NCBI GenBank assembly: GCA_938003955.1
Contig: CALKXE010000220.1
Span: 1-46,473 of the forward strand
DNA length: 46,473 bases
Reading direction: 5' to 3'
Source of the DNA: an uncultured Saprospiraceae bacterium
GTDB taxonomy: Bacteria > Bacteroidota > Bacteroidia > Chitinophagales > Saprospiraceae
This document shows positions 1 to 8,708 of this stretch, one piece after another (within the stretch, counting starts at the first letter, position 1; each line of letters opens with the position of its first letter). A program made the translations under genes and the position numbers. The notes below the pieces were generated by a model that did no database searches, was not told where the DNA came from, and was given only the letters and a program-made list of their open reading frames with translations.

Positions 1-279
1 GATATCACAGCAAGTGCAGAAAACAACTTATACCAGAACGAACCGAATCCATTCAAAGATCAGACGATGATCAAATTCGAATTGGCAGAGGCGGGTGCAG
101 TAACATTTACTGTAACTGATGTAACAGGTAAGCTCTTGAAAACTGTAAATACTGCAGGAATACAAGGAATGAACATCTTACCATTAGATGCAGATGATCT
201 TGGAGTAACAGGAGTATTGTACTATACGATTGAGAGTGGTGAGTTTACAGCTACTAAGAAGATGATAGTAATAAAGTAA
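1..279 (+). CDS. C-terminal fragment of a T9SS-secreted protein (type A sorting domain)
   Basis: The reading frame is open from the first base of the window and stops at TAA 277-279, so this is the 3' end of a gene that begins to the left. The 92 visible residues match the type IX secretion C-terminal domain: a LYQNEPNPF start motif (about residues 10-18), a beta-strand segment with FTVTDVTGKLLKT, a Gly-rich turn, and a final strand TATKKMIVIK. In this family the domain directs export across the outer membrane and is cleaved or used for surface attachment. The nature of the cargo cannot be seen. A hairpin terminator follows at 355-393. The ATG at 67 is internal to the domain and not a real start. 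Confidence 0.85.
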   Translation, partial: DITASAENNLYQNEPNPFKDQTMIKFELAEAGAVTFTVTDVTGKLLKTVNTAGIQGMNILPLDADDLGVTGVLYYTIESGEFTATKKMIVIK

Positions 280-354
280 TAAGAACTATATGAGGAAGAC
301 CTCGGCGATTTTTAAAACTAATGAGGTCTGGTCGAAATAATTAGAACAAGCTTA

Positions 355-393
355 AAAAGCCCTTCTGTATTAATTTGCAGAAGGGCTTTTTTT
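355..393. terminator. Rho-independent terminator, probably bidirectional
   Basis: A 13-bp perfect stem (355-367 with 378-390, core GCCCTTCTG/CAGAAGGGC) with a 10-nt loop is followed by a T run. The left arm starts with AAAA, so it can also terminate leftward transcription. It lies between the convergent T9SS cargo gene and the SDR gene. Confidence 0.85.
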
Positions 394-424
394 GAAAAGC
401 TAAACTGAATTTATTAGAGTTGAT

Positions 425-1132
425 TTATTTCTTTCCACCGGGGATTGTCGGACGTACCTCAATCTTGCTTGGTAGTGTTCTAGGATTCATCTTCAGTAAG
501 TCAACGACCATTTGTCCAAGATCTTCGGGTTGTATTTTCCAATTATCTTCTTCACTAGGTGTATGACCATTGAAATAAGTAGATACGGAGCCTGGCATAA
601 TAGTCGTTACCTTGATTCCGTATTGTCTTAAATCCAACATCACTGATTGTGTAAATCCGACCAACCCGAACTTACTAGCATTATAAGCAGAACCCTTTGG
701 GAAGAAGTTCGTCCCAGCAAGGCTAGCTATAGTAATAAGATATCCTTCTGATTTTTTTAGTGCTTCTATAGATGCTTTAGTACTGTAGAAGACTCCGGTT
801 AGATTAGTATCTATTGTTGCGTTCCAGTTTTCTATTGTCATATCTTCAATAGAGCTGAAGTGACCGACGCCAGCATTGGCAATCATAACATCTACCGCTC
901 CATATTTTGCAATGGTTTTTTCTACGCAAGCTACTTGACTAGCATAATCTCTTACATCGCAACCTATCCCATAGATTCGATCTCCATATTTATCCTCCAT
1001 AGAAGTTGCTATTTCATTTGCTACTTCTTCAGATCTACCTGTGATTACTACATTGTATCCATTCTCCAATAGTGAAATAGCTATACCTAAACCAATACCT
1101 TTTGTTCCTCCTGTTATTATTACTGTCTTCAT
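425..1132 (-). CDS. SDR-family NAD(P)-dependent oxidoreductase
   Basis: A 235-residue classical short-chain dehydrogenase/reductase. Visible family features are the Rossmann glycine motif TGGTKGIG (residues 7-14), a D59-V60 cofactor-loop pair, NAG (86-88), and the catalytic tetrad N110, S137, Y150, K154 in the YNASK context. Length is normal for the family and there is no signal peptide, so it should be cytoplasmic. R33 just after strand beta-2 (TGRS) hints at NADPH preference, which is inference. The substrate cannot be assigned; the sequence resembles the 3-ketoacyl-ACP reductase/sepiapterin reductase-like group. It stands alone and converges on the T9SS cargo gene. A TATATTTG -7 box lies 62 nt upstream of its start. 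Confidence 0.9.
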   Translation of the reverse strand: MKTVIITGGTKGIGLGIAISLLENGYNVVITGRSEEVANEIATSMEDKYGDRIYGIGCDVRDYASQVACVEKTIAKYGAVDVMIANAGVGHFSSIEDMTIENWNATIDTNLTGVFYSTKASIEALKKSEGYLITIASLAGTNFFPKGSAYNASKFGLVGFTQSVMLDLRQYGIKVTTIMPGSVSTYFNGHTPSEEDNWKIQPEDLGQMVVDLLKMNPRTLPSKIEVRPTIPGGKK

Positions 1133-1479
1133 TTTTTGAATTGAATCGTTTTATTATTTTACTTTATATCTAAGTATGTCTTTGTTTTTATTTGCAAATA
1201 TATTATTATGTATGGTGAATCACACCGGTTTCTGAATCAATCGTAAACCAAGTTGTTCGTGTTTTATGAAGTTTTATTGAATTGGAAGTATTCTAGTCGA
1301 GCAAGCATTGAAGGGATTACGGAAGGTGTTCTTAAATTATATTAGTGTTTTATTGATATTTTAATCTGTATTGAAGTCACTAGCTTAATCAATTAATAGA
1401 GAAAGAATTTCGAATTGATAGCAGCGAATATACCAATCTTCAACTCTTGGTATTGTACAAACAATAAAATCTAAATATC
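1133..1479. other. Divergent intergenic region (347 bp)
   Basis: Non-coding space between the leftward SDR gene and the rightward small lipoprotein gene. It holds the SDR -7 box at 1195-1202 and a 7-bp inverted repeat (ATACCAA 1430-1436 / TTGGTAT 1447-1453) starting 50 nt before the lipoprotein ATG, which could be a leader hairpin or operator. I see no RNA gene or ORF in the rest. Confidence 0.5.
1195..1202 (-). promoter_or_regulatory. Bacteroidota -7 box (TATATTTG) for the SDR gene
   Basis: Exact TAnnTTTG match on the minus strand, 62 nt upstream of the SDR start codon. No clear -33 TTTG element is visible, so the call rests on the -7 box and position. Confidence 0.5.
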
Positions 1480-1830
1480 ATGAAAATTATCAATTATTTC
1501 CAAGTTTTGATTCTTGCATCTTTACTAATTATTTCTTGTAGTAAATCAGTAGATGTACAAGAAATAGAATGCGAATTCACAGAAGAACTATGTACTATCG
1601 TTCCTTTTTGTGCGTGGCCGCCTTCGCCAAATGCAACTTTGGCGCTACCTGTTGCATTTCAATATAATGATGCATTTGTTTCACATGAAGAATATAGTTT
1701 CTTATGGAGTTCTAATCCTGATTTTGGAGCGGGTGCGATTAGTATACGATACGATGATCTTCCTGTAACTGTCTTAGTGACAGAATTAGCTACCGGTTGT
1801 GAAGTAGAAGTAGTATTGAAATTGAACTAA
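1480..1830 (+). CDS. Small cysteine-containing lipoprotein, hypothetical
   Basis: A 116-residue protein of unknown function. The N-terminus is a lipoprotein signal peptide (K2, hydrophobic LILASLLIIS, then Cys20 in a LIIS-C lipobox), so the mature protein should be lipid-anchored and periplasmic or outer-membrane. The mature part has five further cysteines (near residues 31, 38, 43, 48 and 108) and beta-rich, Pro-containing sequence ending in VLVTELATGCEVEVVLKLN, which looks like the last strands of an Ig- or PKD-like domain. I do not recognise a family. It stands alone and a bidirectional terminator follows directly. Confidence 0.7.
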   Translation: MKIINYFQVLILASLLIISCSKSVDVQEIECEFTEELCTIVPFCAWPPSPNATLALPVAFQYNDAFVSHEEYSFLWSSNPDFGAGAISIRYDDLPVTVLVTELATGCEVEVVLKLN

Positions 1831-1838
1831 AGTGAAAT

Positions 1839-1880
1839 AAAAAAAGATGAATTAGATTTTAACCTAATTCATCTTTTTTT
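1839..1880. terminator. Bidirectional Rho-independent terminator
   Basis: A 16-bp stem (about 1840-1855 with 1864-1879, core AGATGAATTAG/CTAATTCATCT) has A and T runs on both sides. It serves the lipoprotein gene on the plus strand and the acyl-CoA carboxylase operon on the minus strand. Confidence 0.9.
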
Positions 1881-1901
1881 ATTTAATACGGAGTGCGCAA
1901 T

Positions 1902-3443
1902 CTATAGAGGAATATTTCCGTGCTTCTTTTTGGGAATAGATACAGTTTTATTTTCCAACATTGAAAAAGCTTTTATCAACTTCCTTCTTGTATCTCTTGG
2001 AAGTATAACTTCATCTATAAATCCTCTCTGAGCTGCAGAATATGGATTAGCAAATAAACGAGCATATTCATCCTCTTTCTCCTTTAGTTTAGCGGCTGGA
2101 TCTTCTGCTGCAGCGATTTCTCTTCGAAATATAATTTCACTAGCACCTTTTGCACCCATTACGGCTATCTCAGCACTTGGCCAAGCATAATTCATGTCTG
2201 CACCGATATGTTTGCTGTTCATTACGTCATAAGCTCCTCCATATGCCTTTCTGGTAATTACAGATATTCTAGGAACAGTTGCTTCACTAAGTGCATACAA
2301 TAGTTTAGCACCGTTTGTGATAATGCCATTCCATTCTTGATCAGTGCCTGGAAGAAAACCAGGAACATCAATCACAACTAGTAGTGGAATATTAAAACAA
2401 TCACAGAATCTTGTAAATCGAGCAGCTTTCTTAGAACTATTAACATCAAGACATCCAGCCAATACCATCGGTTGATTGGCTACGATTCCGATGCTTCGAC
2501 CTCCTAATCTTGCAAATCCTACGATTATATTCTCTGCATAGTTTTTATGAATTTCATAGAATGAATCTTCATCAGAGATACCTTTTATGACTTCATGCAT
2601 GTCATAAGGCTTATTAGCGCTATCAGGAATTACAGAATCAAGTTCTTCTCTTGTTTCATCTCCTAATTCGTATGGAAGTTTATTTGGTTTTTCCTCACAG
2701 TTTTGTGGCATATAACTTAATAGCTTCTTTACCTGATTAAGGCAATCAAGATCATTTGCTGCGGTAAGATGAGTAACTCCAGATTTTGTTGAATGTGTGC
2801 TAGCTCCTCCTAGTTCTTCAGAAGTTACGGTTTCGTTGGTAACTGTTTTGACTACATTTGGGCCGGTTACGAACATATAACTTGAATTCTCTACCATGAT
2901 AGTAAAGTCAGTCATTGCAGGAGAATAAACTGCACCACCGGCACAAGGTCCCATAATTGCCGATATCTGAGGTACGACACCTGAAGCCATAACATTCTTA
3001 TAGAATATGTCAGCATATCCACCAAGAGACCTTACTCCTTCTTGTATTCTTGCACCGCCACTATCATTTAACCCGATTACTGGAGCTCCAGTCTTCATAG
3101 CCATGTCCATTACTTTGCAGATCTTCTCAGCATGAGTCTCTGATAATGAACCACCAAATACTGTAAAGTCCTGCGCAAATATGTAAACTAACCTTCCATC
3201 AACTGTTCCATACCCAGTAACTACACCATCTCCATAGAAAATTTGATCTTCCATGCCGAAATCCTTAGTTCTGTGGGTAACCAATATTCCAATCTCTTCG
3301 AATGATCCATCGTCTAGAAATAAATGAACACGTTCTCTAGCTGTCAATTTACCTTTTTGGTGTTGCTTATCGATTCTAGTTTGACCGCCACCAAGATGTG
3401 CAGCTGCAATTTTATCGTTGAGTACTTTTAAGTTATCTTCCAT
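1902..3443 (-). CDS. pccB: Acyl-CoA (propionyl-CoA) carboxylase, carboxyltransferase beta subunit
   Basis: A 513-residue carboxyltransferase with both crotonase-like halves. It transfers CO2 from carboxybiotin to an acyl-CoA. Family motifs include LTARERV (34-40), [11 protein letters not shown] (98-108), [11 protein letters not shown] (126-136), the oxyanion-hole segment [12 protein letters not shown] (165-176) and AYGGAYDVM in the C-terminal half. The Asp in GGAYDVM corresponds, as I recall the PccB literature, to the residue favouring propionyl-CoA over acetyl-CoA. It is last of three genes transcribed leftward (carrier protein, biotin carboxylase, this gene; gap to the previous gene 42 bp), which supports a three-part carboxylase. 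The methylmalonyl-CoA decarboxylase alpha subunit is a close relative, but the adjacent biotin carboxylase argues against that. Propionyl-CoA carboxylation feeds methylmalonyl-CoA and succinyl-CoA. Confidence 0.9.
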   Translation of the reverse strand: MEDNLKVLNDKIAAAHLGGGQTRIDKQHQKGKLTARERVHLFLDDGSFEEIGILVTHRTKDFGMEDQIFYGDGVVTGYGTVDGRLVYIFAQDFTVFGGSLSETHAEKICKVMDMAMKTGAPVIGLNDSGGARIQEGVRSLGGYADIFYKNVMASGVVPQISAIMGPCAGGAVYSPAMTDFTIMVENSSYMFVTGPNVVKTVTNETVTSEELGGASTHSTKSGVTHLTAANDLDCLNQVKKLLSYMPQNCEEKPNKLPYELGDETREELDSVIPDSANKPYDMHEVIKGISDEDSFYEIHKNYAENIIVGFARLGGRSIGIVANQPMVLAGCLDVNSSKKAARFTRFCDCFNIPLLVVIDVPGFLPGTDQEWNGIITNGAKLLYALSEATVPRISVITRKAYGGAYDVMNSKHIGADMNYAWPSAEIAVMGAKGASEIIFRREIAAAEDPAAKLKEKEDEYARLFANPYSAAQRGFIDEVILPRDTRRKLIKAFSMLENKTVSIPKKKHGNIPL

Positions 3444-3485
3444 TTGTGTTTAAGTCTCTTTTGTGATTTTGGTTAATTGTGTCCT

Positions 3486-4958
3486 TTACAACCTATTTGT
3501 GCTCCATTCATCTGATGGGTGAGTTATTGATGAAGCTTTTCCAATTTCTTTTTGATAGTTTTTTACCGCAATGATAGCTGCGATTTTTCTTTCGTTTGCA
3601 GACGAGTTATGATAAGCTTCAGGGGTGAAATAGTTTTTTACAAAATGAGTGTCAAACTTTCCTGAAACAAAAGCTTCGTGTCCAAATACAAACTCACCAA
3701 AGGGGAGGGTAGTCTCTATTCCTTTGATTCGGAATTGACTGATCGCGCTCTTCATTTTTTCAATAGCATCTTCCCTTGATGTTCCATAGGTAATTAATTT
3801 GGCGATCATTGGATCATAGAAAATTGGGATGTCCATTCCTTCTTCATATCCATCATCGAGTCGAATACCTTGTCCAGTGGGACGTACATACTTTTCTAAT
3901 GTACCGATGCTTGGTAAGAATCCATTCAACGAATCTTCTGCATATATTCGTAGTTCCATGGCATGACCAGTGATCGAAAGATCATCTTGTGTGAATTCAA
4001 GCTTTTCTCCCCGTGCGACTTTTATTTGTTGCTCCACAAGATCTATTCCTGTTATCATTTCAGAGACAGGATGTTCAACTTGTAGTCGGGTATTCATCTC
4101 TAAGAAATAGAAATTCATTTCATCATCCAACAAGAACTCTACGGTACCTGCACCTTCGTAATCACAAGCTTTTGCTACTTTGACTGCGGCTTCTCCCATA
4201 GCCATTCTGAGTTCTGGTGTTAGTACGGCCGACGGAGCCTCTTCGACAACCTTTTGATGTCTTCTTTGGATGCTGCAGTCTCTCTCAAAAAGGTGAACTA
4301 CATTACCATGACCATCAGCTAATACTTGAATTTCTATATGTCGAGGACTCGAAACATATTTTTCAATAAAAACAGAACCATCTCCAAAAGCAGATTTAGC
4401 TTCACTAATTGCACGTTCCATCTGTTCAGGAAGTTCTTCGGAGTTGTTGACTATTCGCATTCCTTTACCACCACCTCCAGCTGATGCTTTTATTAGAATA
4501 GGGAACCCAATATCTTCGGCAATTCCTATTGCTTTTTGTACATCTTCTATGGCAGAGTCGATTCCTGGCACCATTGGTATATTGTAATCCTTTACCGCAT
4601 CTTTTGCCGCAAGCTTACTTCCCATTATTTCTATAGCATAAGGTTTTGGACCTATGAATTTGATGCCAGCATCGGTAACCATATTCGCAAATACTGCATT
4701 TTCACTTAGAAAACCGTAACCAGGATGAATTCCTTCAGCGCCAGTATCTTTAGCAGCTTGAAGTATGTTTTCCATTACCAAATATGATTCTGAAGATGGA
4801 GAAGGACCGACATGTACTGCTTCATCAGCATATCTTACATGTGGGGCGTTTCTATCAACATCAGAATATACGGCAACTGTTTTGATGCCCATCTTGCGGG
4901 CTGTGCTCATAACTCTGATTGCTATTTCGCCTCTATTTGCTATTAATATTTTTTTCAT
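3486..4958 (-). CDS. accC: Acyl-CoA carboxylase, biotin carboxylase subunit
   Basis: A 490-residue ATP-grasp enzyme that carboxylates the biotin on the carrier protein using ATP and bicarbonate. Motifs: N-terminal KKILIANRGEIAIRV (2-16), HPGYGFLSEN (78-87), Gly-rich ATP loop GGGGKGMR (161-168), ERDCSIQRRHQKV (225-237) and the metal/bicarbonate-binding EMNTRLQVEHPV. Length is slightly above the roughly 450 usual for a free-standing AccC; the extra tail (from about residue 455, Ser/Asn-rich) lacks a biotinyl domain, which instead is the separate upstream gene. Middle gene of the leftward carboxylase operon, 77 bp after the carrier protein gene. It could also serve a fatty-acid acetyl-CoA carboxylase, but the PccB-like partner makes propionyl-CoA carboxylase more likely. 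Confidence 0.93.
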   Translation of the reverse strand: MKKILIANRGEIAIRVMSTARKMGIKTVAVYSDVDRNAPHVRYADEAVHVGPSPSSESYLVMENILQAAKDTGAEGIHPGYGFLSENAVFANMVTDAGIKFIGPKPYAIEIMGSKLAAKDAVKDYNIPMVPGIDSAIEDVQKAIGIAEDIGFPILIKASAGGGGKGMRIVNNSEELPEQMERAISEAKSAFGDGSVFIEKYVSSPRHIEIQVLADGHGNVVHLFERDCSIQRRHQKVVEEAPSAVLTPELRMAMGEAAVKVAKACDYEGAGTVEFLLDDEMNFYFLEMNTRLQVEHPVSEMITGIDLVEQQIKVARGEKLEFTQDDLSITGHAMELRIYAEDSLNGFLPSIGTLEKYVRPTGQGIRLDDGYEEGMDIPIFYDPMIAKLITYGTSREDAIEKMKSAISQFRIKGIETTLPFGEFVFGHEAFVSGKFDTHFVKNYFTPEAYHNSSANERKIAAIIAVKNYQKEIGKASSITHPSDEWSTNRL

Positions 4959-5035
4959 ATGTATTTCTCTTGATTGGGTTGAGTGAAATGATGTAGAGTA
5001 TTATATACCATTTTGGTTTATAATCCAATATCAAT

Positions 5036-5506
5036 TTACTCCATTTCTATGATCACTGCTCCTTTGTCTACCGTAGCTCCGATTTCGAAATTTACAGACT
5101 TTACAACTCCGTTCCCTTCAGCTTTGATTACGTTTTCCATTTTCATTGCTTCTAATATTAGAATAGAGCTGCAAGCTTCAATCTCATCGCCAGATTTGAC
5201 CATGATGTCGAGTATGAGCCCAGGCATAGGAGCTACTATGTCAGTAACTTTAACCTCAGCTACAGCATCAAGCCCCATGGAGTTTACAAGCTGGTCGAAT
5301 TGATCCATAATGTCAAACCTAAATCGTTTGTTGTTGACATGTATCGTTCCAGTTTTTGGATTTCTACCTACTTTAGGTGGAGCTATATGGTAGGCTTTTT
5401 TATCTTGCAATACATGATACCCATTAGGAGTTACATGATTATCTATAGAGTCCAAATCTGATTGAGTAACCAAAATTTCTTCGCCGTCTATTATTACTTT
5501 ATACAT
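5036..5506 (-). CDS. Biotin carboxyl carrier protein of the acyl-CoA carboxylase
   Basis: A 156-residue carrier. The C-terminal ~70 residues form a biotinyl/lipoyl domain with the canonical EAMKM site (Lys122 is the expected biotinylation residue), preceded by the VAPMPGLI strand (91-98) and followed by a hinge Gly motif and KGAVIIEME end. The N-terminal ~80 residues (YKVIIDGEEILV...) resemble the carboxylase-docking region of propionyl-CoA carboxylase/pyruvate carboxylase-type carriers, not the Pro/Ala linker of AccB. First gene of the leftward three-gene operon. Its promoter is probably the TATATTTG box at 5539-5546. Confidence 0.9.
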   Translation of the reverse strand: MYKVIIDGEEILVTQSDLDSIDNHVTPNGYHVLQDKKAYHIAPPKVGRNPKTGTIHVNNKRFRFDIMDQFDQLVNSMGLDAVAEVKVTDIVAPMPGLILDIMVKSGDEIEACSSILILEAMKMENVIKAEGNGVVKSVNFEIGATVDKGAVIIEME

Positions 5507-5538
5507 ATTTCAAATATGGTTAGGTGAACATCGAATTA

Positions 5539-5546
5539 CAAATATA
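5539..5546 (-). promoter_or_regulatory. -7 box (TATATTTG) of the carboxylase operon
   Basis: Exact TAnnTTTG on the minus strand, 32 nt upstream of the carrier-protein start codon. A matching -33 element is not evident. Confidence 0.5.
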
Positions 5547-5730
5547 TAAATGTGGATCTAATTAATGTTTTTTATGACTTCAATGTTTACTTTATATCTA
5601 TGAATGATTTTAATAACTTATATTACACTTTTTTATATGTCTTTATAAATTGACCAAGGAAGATCTTCTTTAGATTGTATCAAGGAGATAGATTTTTCAT
5701 TTGAAATTGAAGTGATATATTAACATACTG

Positions 5731-5738
5731 TATATTTG
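5731..5738 (+). promoter_or_regulatory. -7 box (TATATTTG) of the ATPase-MscS-antiporter operon
   Basis: Exact TAnnTTTG, 30 nt upstream of the ATG at 5769. A TTG at 5707-5709 lies 21 nt upstream, a plausible -33 element. This would be the single promoter of the four-gene operon 5769-10466. Confidence 0.55.
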
Positions 5739-5768
5739 GGGTATAAATAACAAGAAGAATTACAATTA

Positions 5769-8021
5769 ATGAAGGTTCAAAGAGATATTGAATTACTAAG
5801 TAGAATGAATGATTGGTCGAAGGTAGCGGAAGCTGATTTGACAGCTCACGTATTTTATCAAAAATCGGAAAAGACCCTTGATTCGATAAGTGCTTTTTTT
5901 GAGGAATATAAAAATAATGAGATCCTTAAGGAGGATTACTATATATCCTATGTTTGGTCTATTGAAGTTAGAGATTTTTCTTTGCTTCTGAGGGATTCTT
6001 TATTGGGATTAGTGAAATATGATCAATACGCTCATGACGATAAGGCTGTATCTAGAGATTTTATGGTAAATCTCGGATCTACTATTAGAAATGCCGCGTC
6101 AGAAATTATAGAGTCTCGGTCTAAAGATAAGTTGACAGCAAAAGATGTTAAACTATTTAATCACCAGACCAATCCCGTTTCGAACGTATTATTGCAAATA
6201 GATGAATTGAATATTCAGCTAAAAAAGATTTATAGAAGTCACGATAAGATCAATGAAATCCGTCTTAATCTAGAAAGCTTTAAAAGAGATTTTCATTTAA
6301 GTTTTCAAAAACAAACTGGAGTTGTAGAGAGCTTAATTGAGGAAATCATTGCCGTTTCAGAATTAGTTTCTACAATACATCCATCGGGGACAAAAGACCA
6401 GATATCTTCAGTGATTGATGGGATCAATACTACTTACAGTAAATTGGAATCACTTCAAACGGTGGAGTCAATGGAAGTACTTTCTTATGCTGATAAAGTA
6501 AATTTGAATATTCCAGTAGAAGTATCTTCAGGAAGGTTGGTGACTAAATCCTTGGATATTCAATCTGAGATATCAAAATGGTTTTCGGGGAATGTATATC
6601 CTCATATTATTGAATTAGAAAATAGGCGTAACCTTTCTTTAGAGGCGAGTCTTGCAGCGTTGAATTCTGCTAGAGTTAAATTGGCAGCATTGATTTTAGA
6701 CGATAGTGACTCTTATGATACGTCATCTTCTGATGTGAAAGTTGGGATTACGGAACTAAAGACTCAACATATAAGTCCACTAGAAAAAGAAGCAACTGAA
6801 AATACTGGAAAAATAGAAACATATTTAGACCATGACTTTTATGCGTCTTCGATCTATGATGAGGATAGTCTATTTATGCCTAATAATGGCAGTGTGCAAA
6901 TGACTAATATAAGTCGTGATGCGCAAAAAAGAATGGTTAGCTCATATAAAGAATATAAGAAGTTGGCATTTGGCTGGTTTCAGAAATCCCTTGCTACATA
7001 TGTGGAGTTAGATAGGATACCACACAATAGATTTATCTCTAATAAACTGCTCATTAATAAGAATGATGAAAGACTTTCATTGTTTTTGAAAAAAGGATAT
7101 CTCGGGAAATCATTTTCAGTGTCGAGGCCAGAATTGATCAAACCCATATTAAATGATTACCAACTTTGGAAGGATGGATATGCAGCTGCAATCTTAATAC
7201 ACGGTAAGTCAGGAACGGGAAAATCTGCACTTATAGGTATACTGTCCCAGTCGTCTGTCATAGATGAAATGGTAAATGTAAATGCTGGAGAGCCCTATTT
7301 TACTAAGAATAAGTCGTTTGAGAGAAGTTATGATCTGAAAAAGGTAATTTCGAATATTGCATATCAGTACACTGGACAAAAGATTATTTTAACGATTGAT
7401 GATCTAGGTCAATGGCATAATAAATCTCATAATTTATATGACAATATTAATAATCTATCAAAATTGATTCAAAAATACAAAGGAGATATATTCTTTGTGG
7501 TTAGTTGTAATTCATATTTGAAATCAAGAATTGATATTTTTAAAGACCTTAGTCTCTTGTTTTCTTCTCAAATTAATGTTGGGAAGTTATCAAATTCAAA
7601 CCTTAAGGAAGCCTTGATGATGAGATTCAGGGCGCTGCCAGAACTTGGACTCTCGGATACAGAGCATGAGGATACGATAGGCCCTATATTGAGAAACGCA
7701 AATGGAAACGTGGGGCATGCCATGTTAGAGTATTCAAGGTTCTATAATTCGAAATACAAGCCTGATCTCAAGTCTCAAGAATTTGTAGAGTTGATTAATG
7801 ATTATAGCACATTACTAAAATATATTCTTTGTTTTCAAAGTATTAATGAAAATGAACTTTCAAGTATGCTGACAAAATTAGAGCAGATTGAATTTAAAAA
7901 TCATATAAGATATTTGATTGGATTAAAAGTTCTGATATATCAAAGAGCAAACGTCGTTACTATAAATCCATTTTTGATCTTTTCAGTAGAAAAGGCACTC
8001 GATTTTAAAACAACAACATGA
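5769..8021 (+). CDS. Large P-loop ATPase of unknown family, first gene of an ion-transport operon
   Basis: A 750-residue soluble protein with no signal peptide or membrane segment. Residues 1 to about 450 are mostly charged, helical-looking sequence with probable coiled-coil stretches (around 140-200 and 330-350); I recognise no domain there. The C-terminal part is an AAA/STAND-like ATPase: Walker A GKSGTGKS (479-486), Walker B LTIDD (541-545, D544 D545), then a strand ending FFVVSCNS that fits a sensor-1 position, and a final ~100 residues that look like a winged-helix lid. The stop overlaps the next gene by 4 bp (ATGA), so the protein is translationally coupled to an MscS-like membrane protein and lies upstream of an antiporter. 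A role in ATP-dependent control of these membrane partners is inference. Orc1/Cdc6-like or NTPase-type STAND regulators are alternatives for the fold. Confidence 0.8.
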   Translation: MKVQRDIELLSRMNDWSKVAEADLTAHVFYQKSEKTLDSISAFFEEYKNNEILKEDYYISYVWSIEVRDFSLLLRDSLLGLVKYDQYAHDDKAVSRDFMVNLGSTIRNAASEIIESRSKDKLTAKDVKLFNHQTNPVSNVLLQIDELNIQLKKIYRSHDKINEIRLNLESFKRDFHLSFQKQTGVVESLIEEIIAVSELVSTIHPSGTKDQISSVIDGINTTYSKLESLQTVESMEVLSYADKVNLNIPVEVSSGRLVTKSLDIQSEISKWFSGNVYPHIIELENRRNLSLEASLAALNSARVKLAALILDDSDSYDTSSSDVKVGITELKTQHISPLEKEATENTGKIETYLDHDFYASSIYDEDSLFMPNNGSVQMTNISRDAQKRMVSSYKEYKKLAFGWFQKSLATYVELDRIPHNRFISNKLLINKNDERLSLFLKKGYLGKSFSVSRPELIKPILNDYQLWKDGYAAAILIHGKSGTGKSALIGILSQSSVIDEMVNVNAGEPYFTKNKSFERSYDLKKVISNIAYQYTGQKIILTIDDLGQWHNKSHNLYDNINNLSKLIQKYKGDIFFVVSCNSYLKSRIDIFKDLSLLFSSQINVGKLSNSNLKEALMMRFRALPELGLSDTEHEDTIGPILRNANGNVGHAMLEYSRFYNSKYKPDLKSQEFVELINDYSTLLKYILCFQSINENELSSMLTKLEQIEFKNHIRYLIGLKVLIYQRANVVTINPFLIFSVEKALDFKTTT

Positions 8022-8707
8022 GAGAATTAATGGAGTATAGTTTTTTGTCTTGGTTTGAGTTTTGTATTGTCGCTGGTGTTTGCTTGTTGACTTTGATTAT
8101 CGTTGATAGATTCCATTTGTTTAAAAGACATTCCTGGAAGACATCTATAGGGTATCACATGTTTTTCTGTTTGGTATTGTCAGCGATTGTAATTGCATTT
8201 TTAGCAATCAATCCAGTCTTACATTTAATCCTTTTGTTAATTATATTTGGATTTATTTATAAGAATATATTTGCTTATATAAGATCAATATTTAATCTGT
8301 ATTTTTCCAAAATTCACTTCGGAGATCAGATTAGGATAGGAGACACTATTGGTGTTTTAACTAATGTCAATCTTGGTGGAATGCATATAACATCTAATAG
8401 TGAAAAGACGTTCTATCCGTTTAATAATTGGGAAGGAGAAAGTATCGTTTTGCTTTCTGAAGCAGGAAAAGTAGCCTTAACGTTAAGCATAAAAGATGAA
8501 GCAAGTAGAACAGACCATAATGGTATATATGCGCTTGAGAAAAGCCTTTTTAATTTTCCATATTTAGCCAATGAGAAAATATCAATCACTTCAGATAATG
8601 AAGAGTTGATAATCAAAGCAATGGTGTCTAGAAGTAATATGAAAGAGAGTTTGAAATCTAACATCCAAAAAGCTGGATTTTCAATAAACGAAAAAAATAA
8701 TAAGTAA
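8018..8707 (+). CDS. Small MscS-like membrane protein
   Basis: A 229-residue protein with three predicted membrane helices (about residues 12-30, 42-62 and 64-85), followed by a soluble beta domain. The segment FGDQIRIGDTIGVLTNV (about 101-117) matches the start of the MscS middle beta domain, where the family normally continues to a PN motif; here the equivalent position reads YPFNNW. The C-terminal ~80 residues form a short alpha/beta domain like the MscS vestibule. The length is close to that of minimal MscS channels (about 280). It overlaps the upstream ATPase by 4 bp and is 1 bp from the downstream antiporter. It is most likely a small-conductance ion or osmolyte channel, although gating by tension is not established for such divergent members. 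Confidence 0.75.
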   Translation: MRELMEYSFLSWFEFCIVAGVCLLTLIIVDRFHLFKRHSWKTSIGYHMFFCLVLSAIVIAFLAINPVLHLILLLIIFGFIYKNIFAYIRSIFNLYFSKIHFGDQIRIGDTIGVLTNVNLGGMHITSNSEKTFYPFNNWEGESIVLLSEAGKVALTLSIKDEASRTDHNGIYALEKSLFNFPYLANEKISITSDNEELIIKAMVSRSNMKESLKSNIQKAGFSINEKNNK

Positions 8708-8708
8708 T

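Noticed and set aside
1902-3443. Methylmalonyl-CoA decarboxylase alpha subunit
   Set aside because: Sequence is compatible, but the same operon encodes a biotin carboxylase, which fits a carboxylase; no membrane decarboxylase subunits are nearby.
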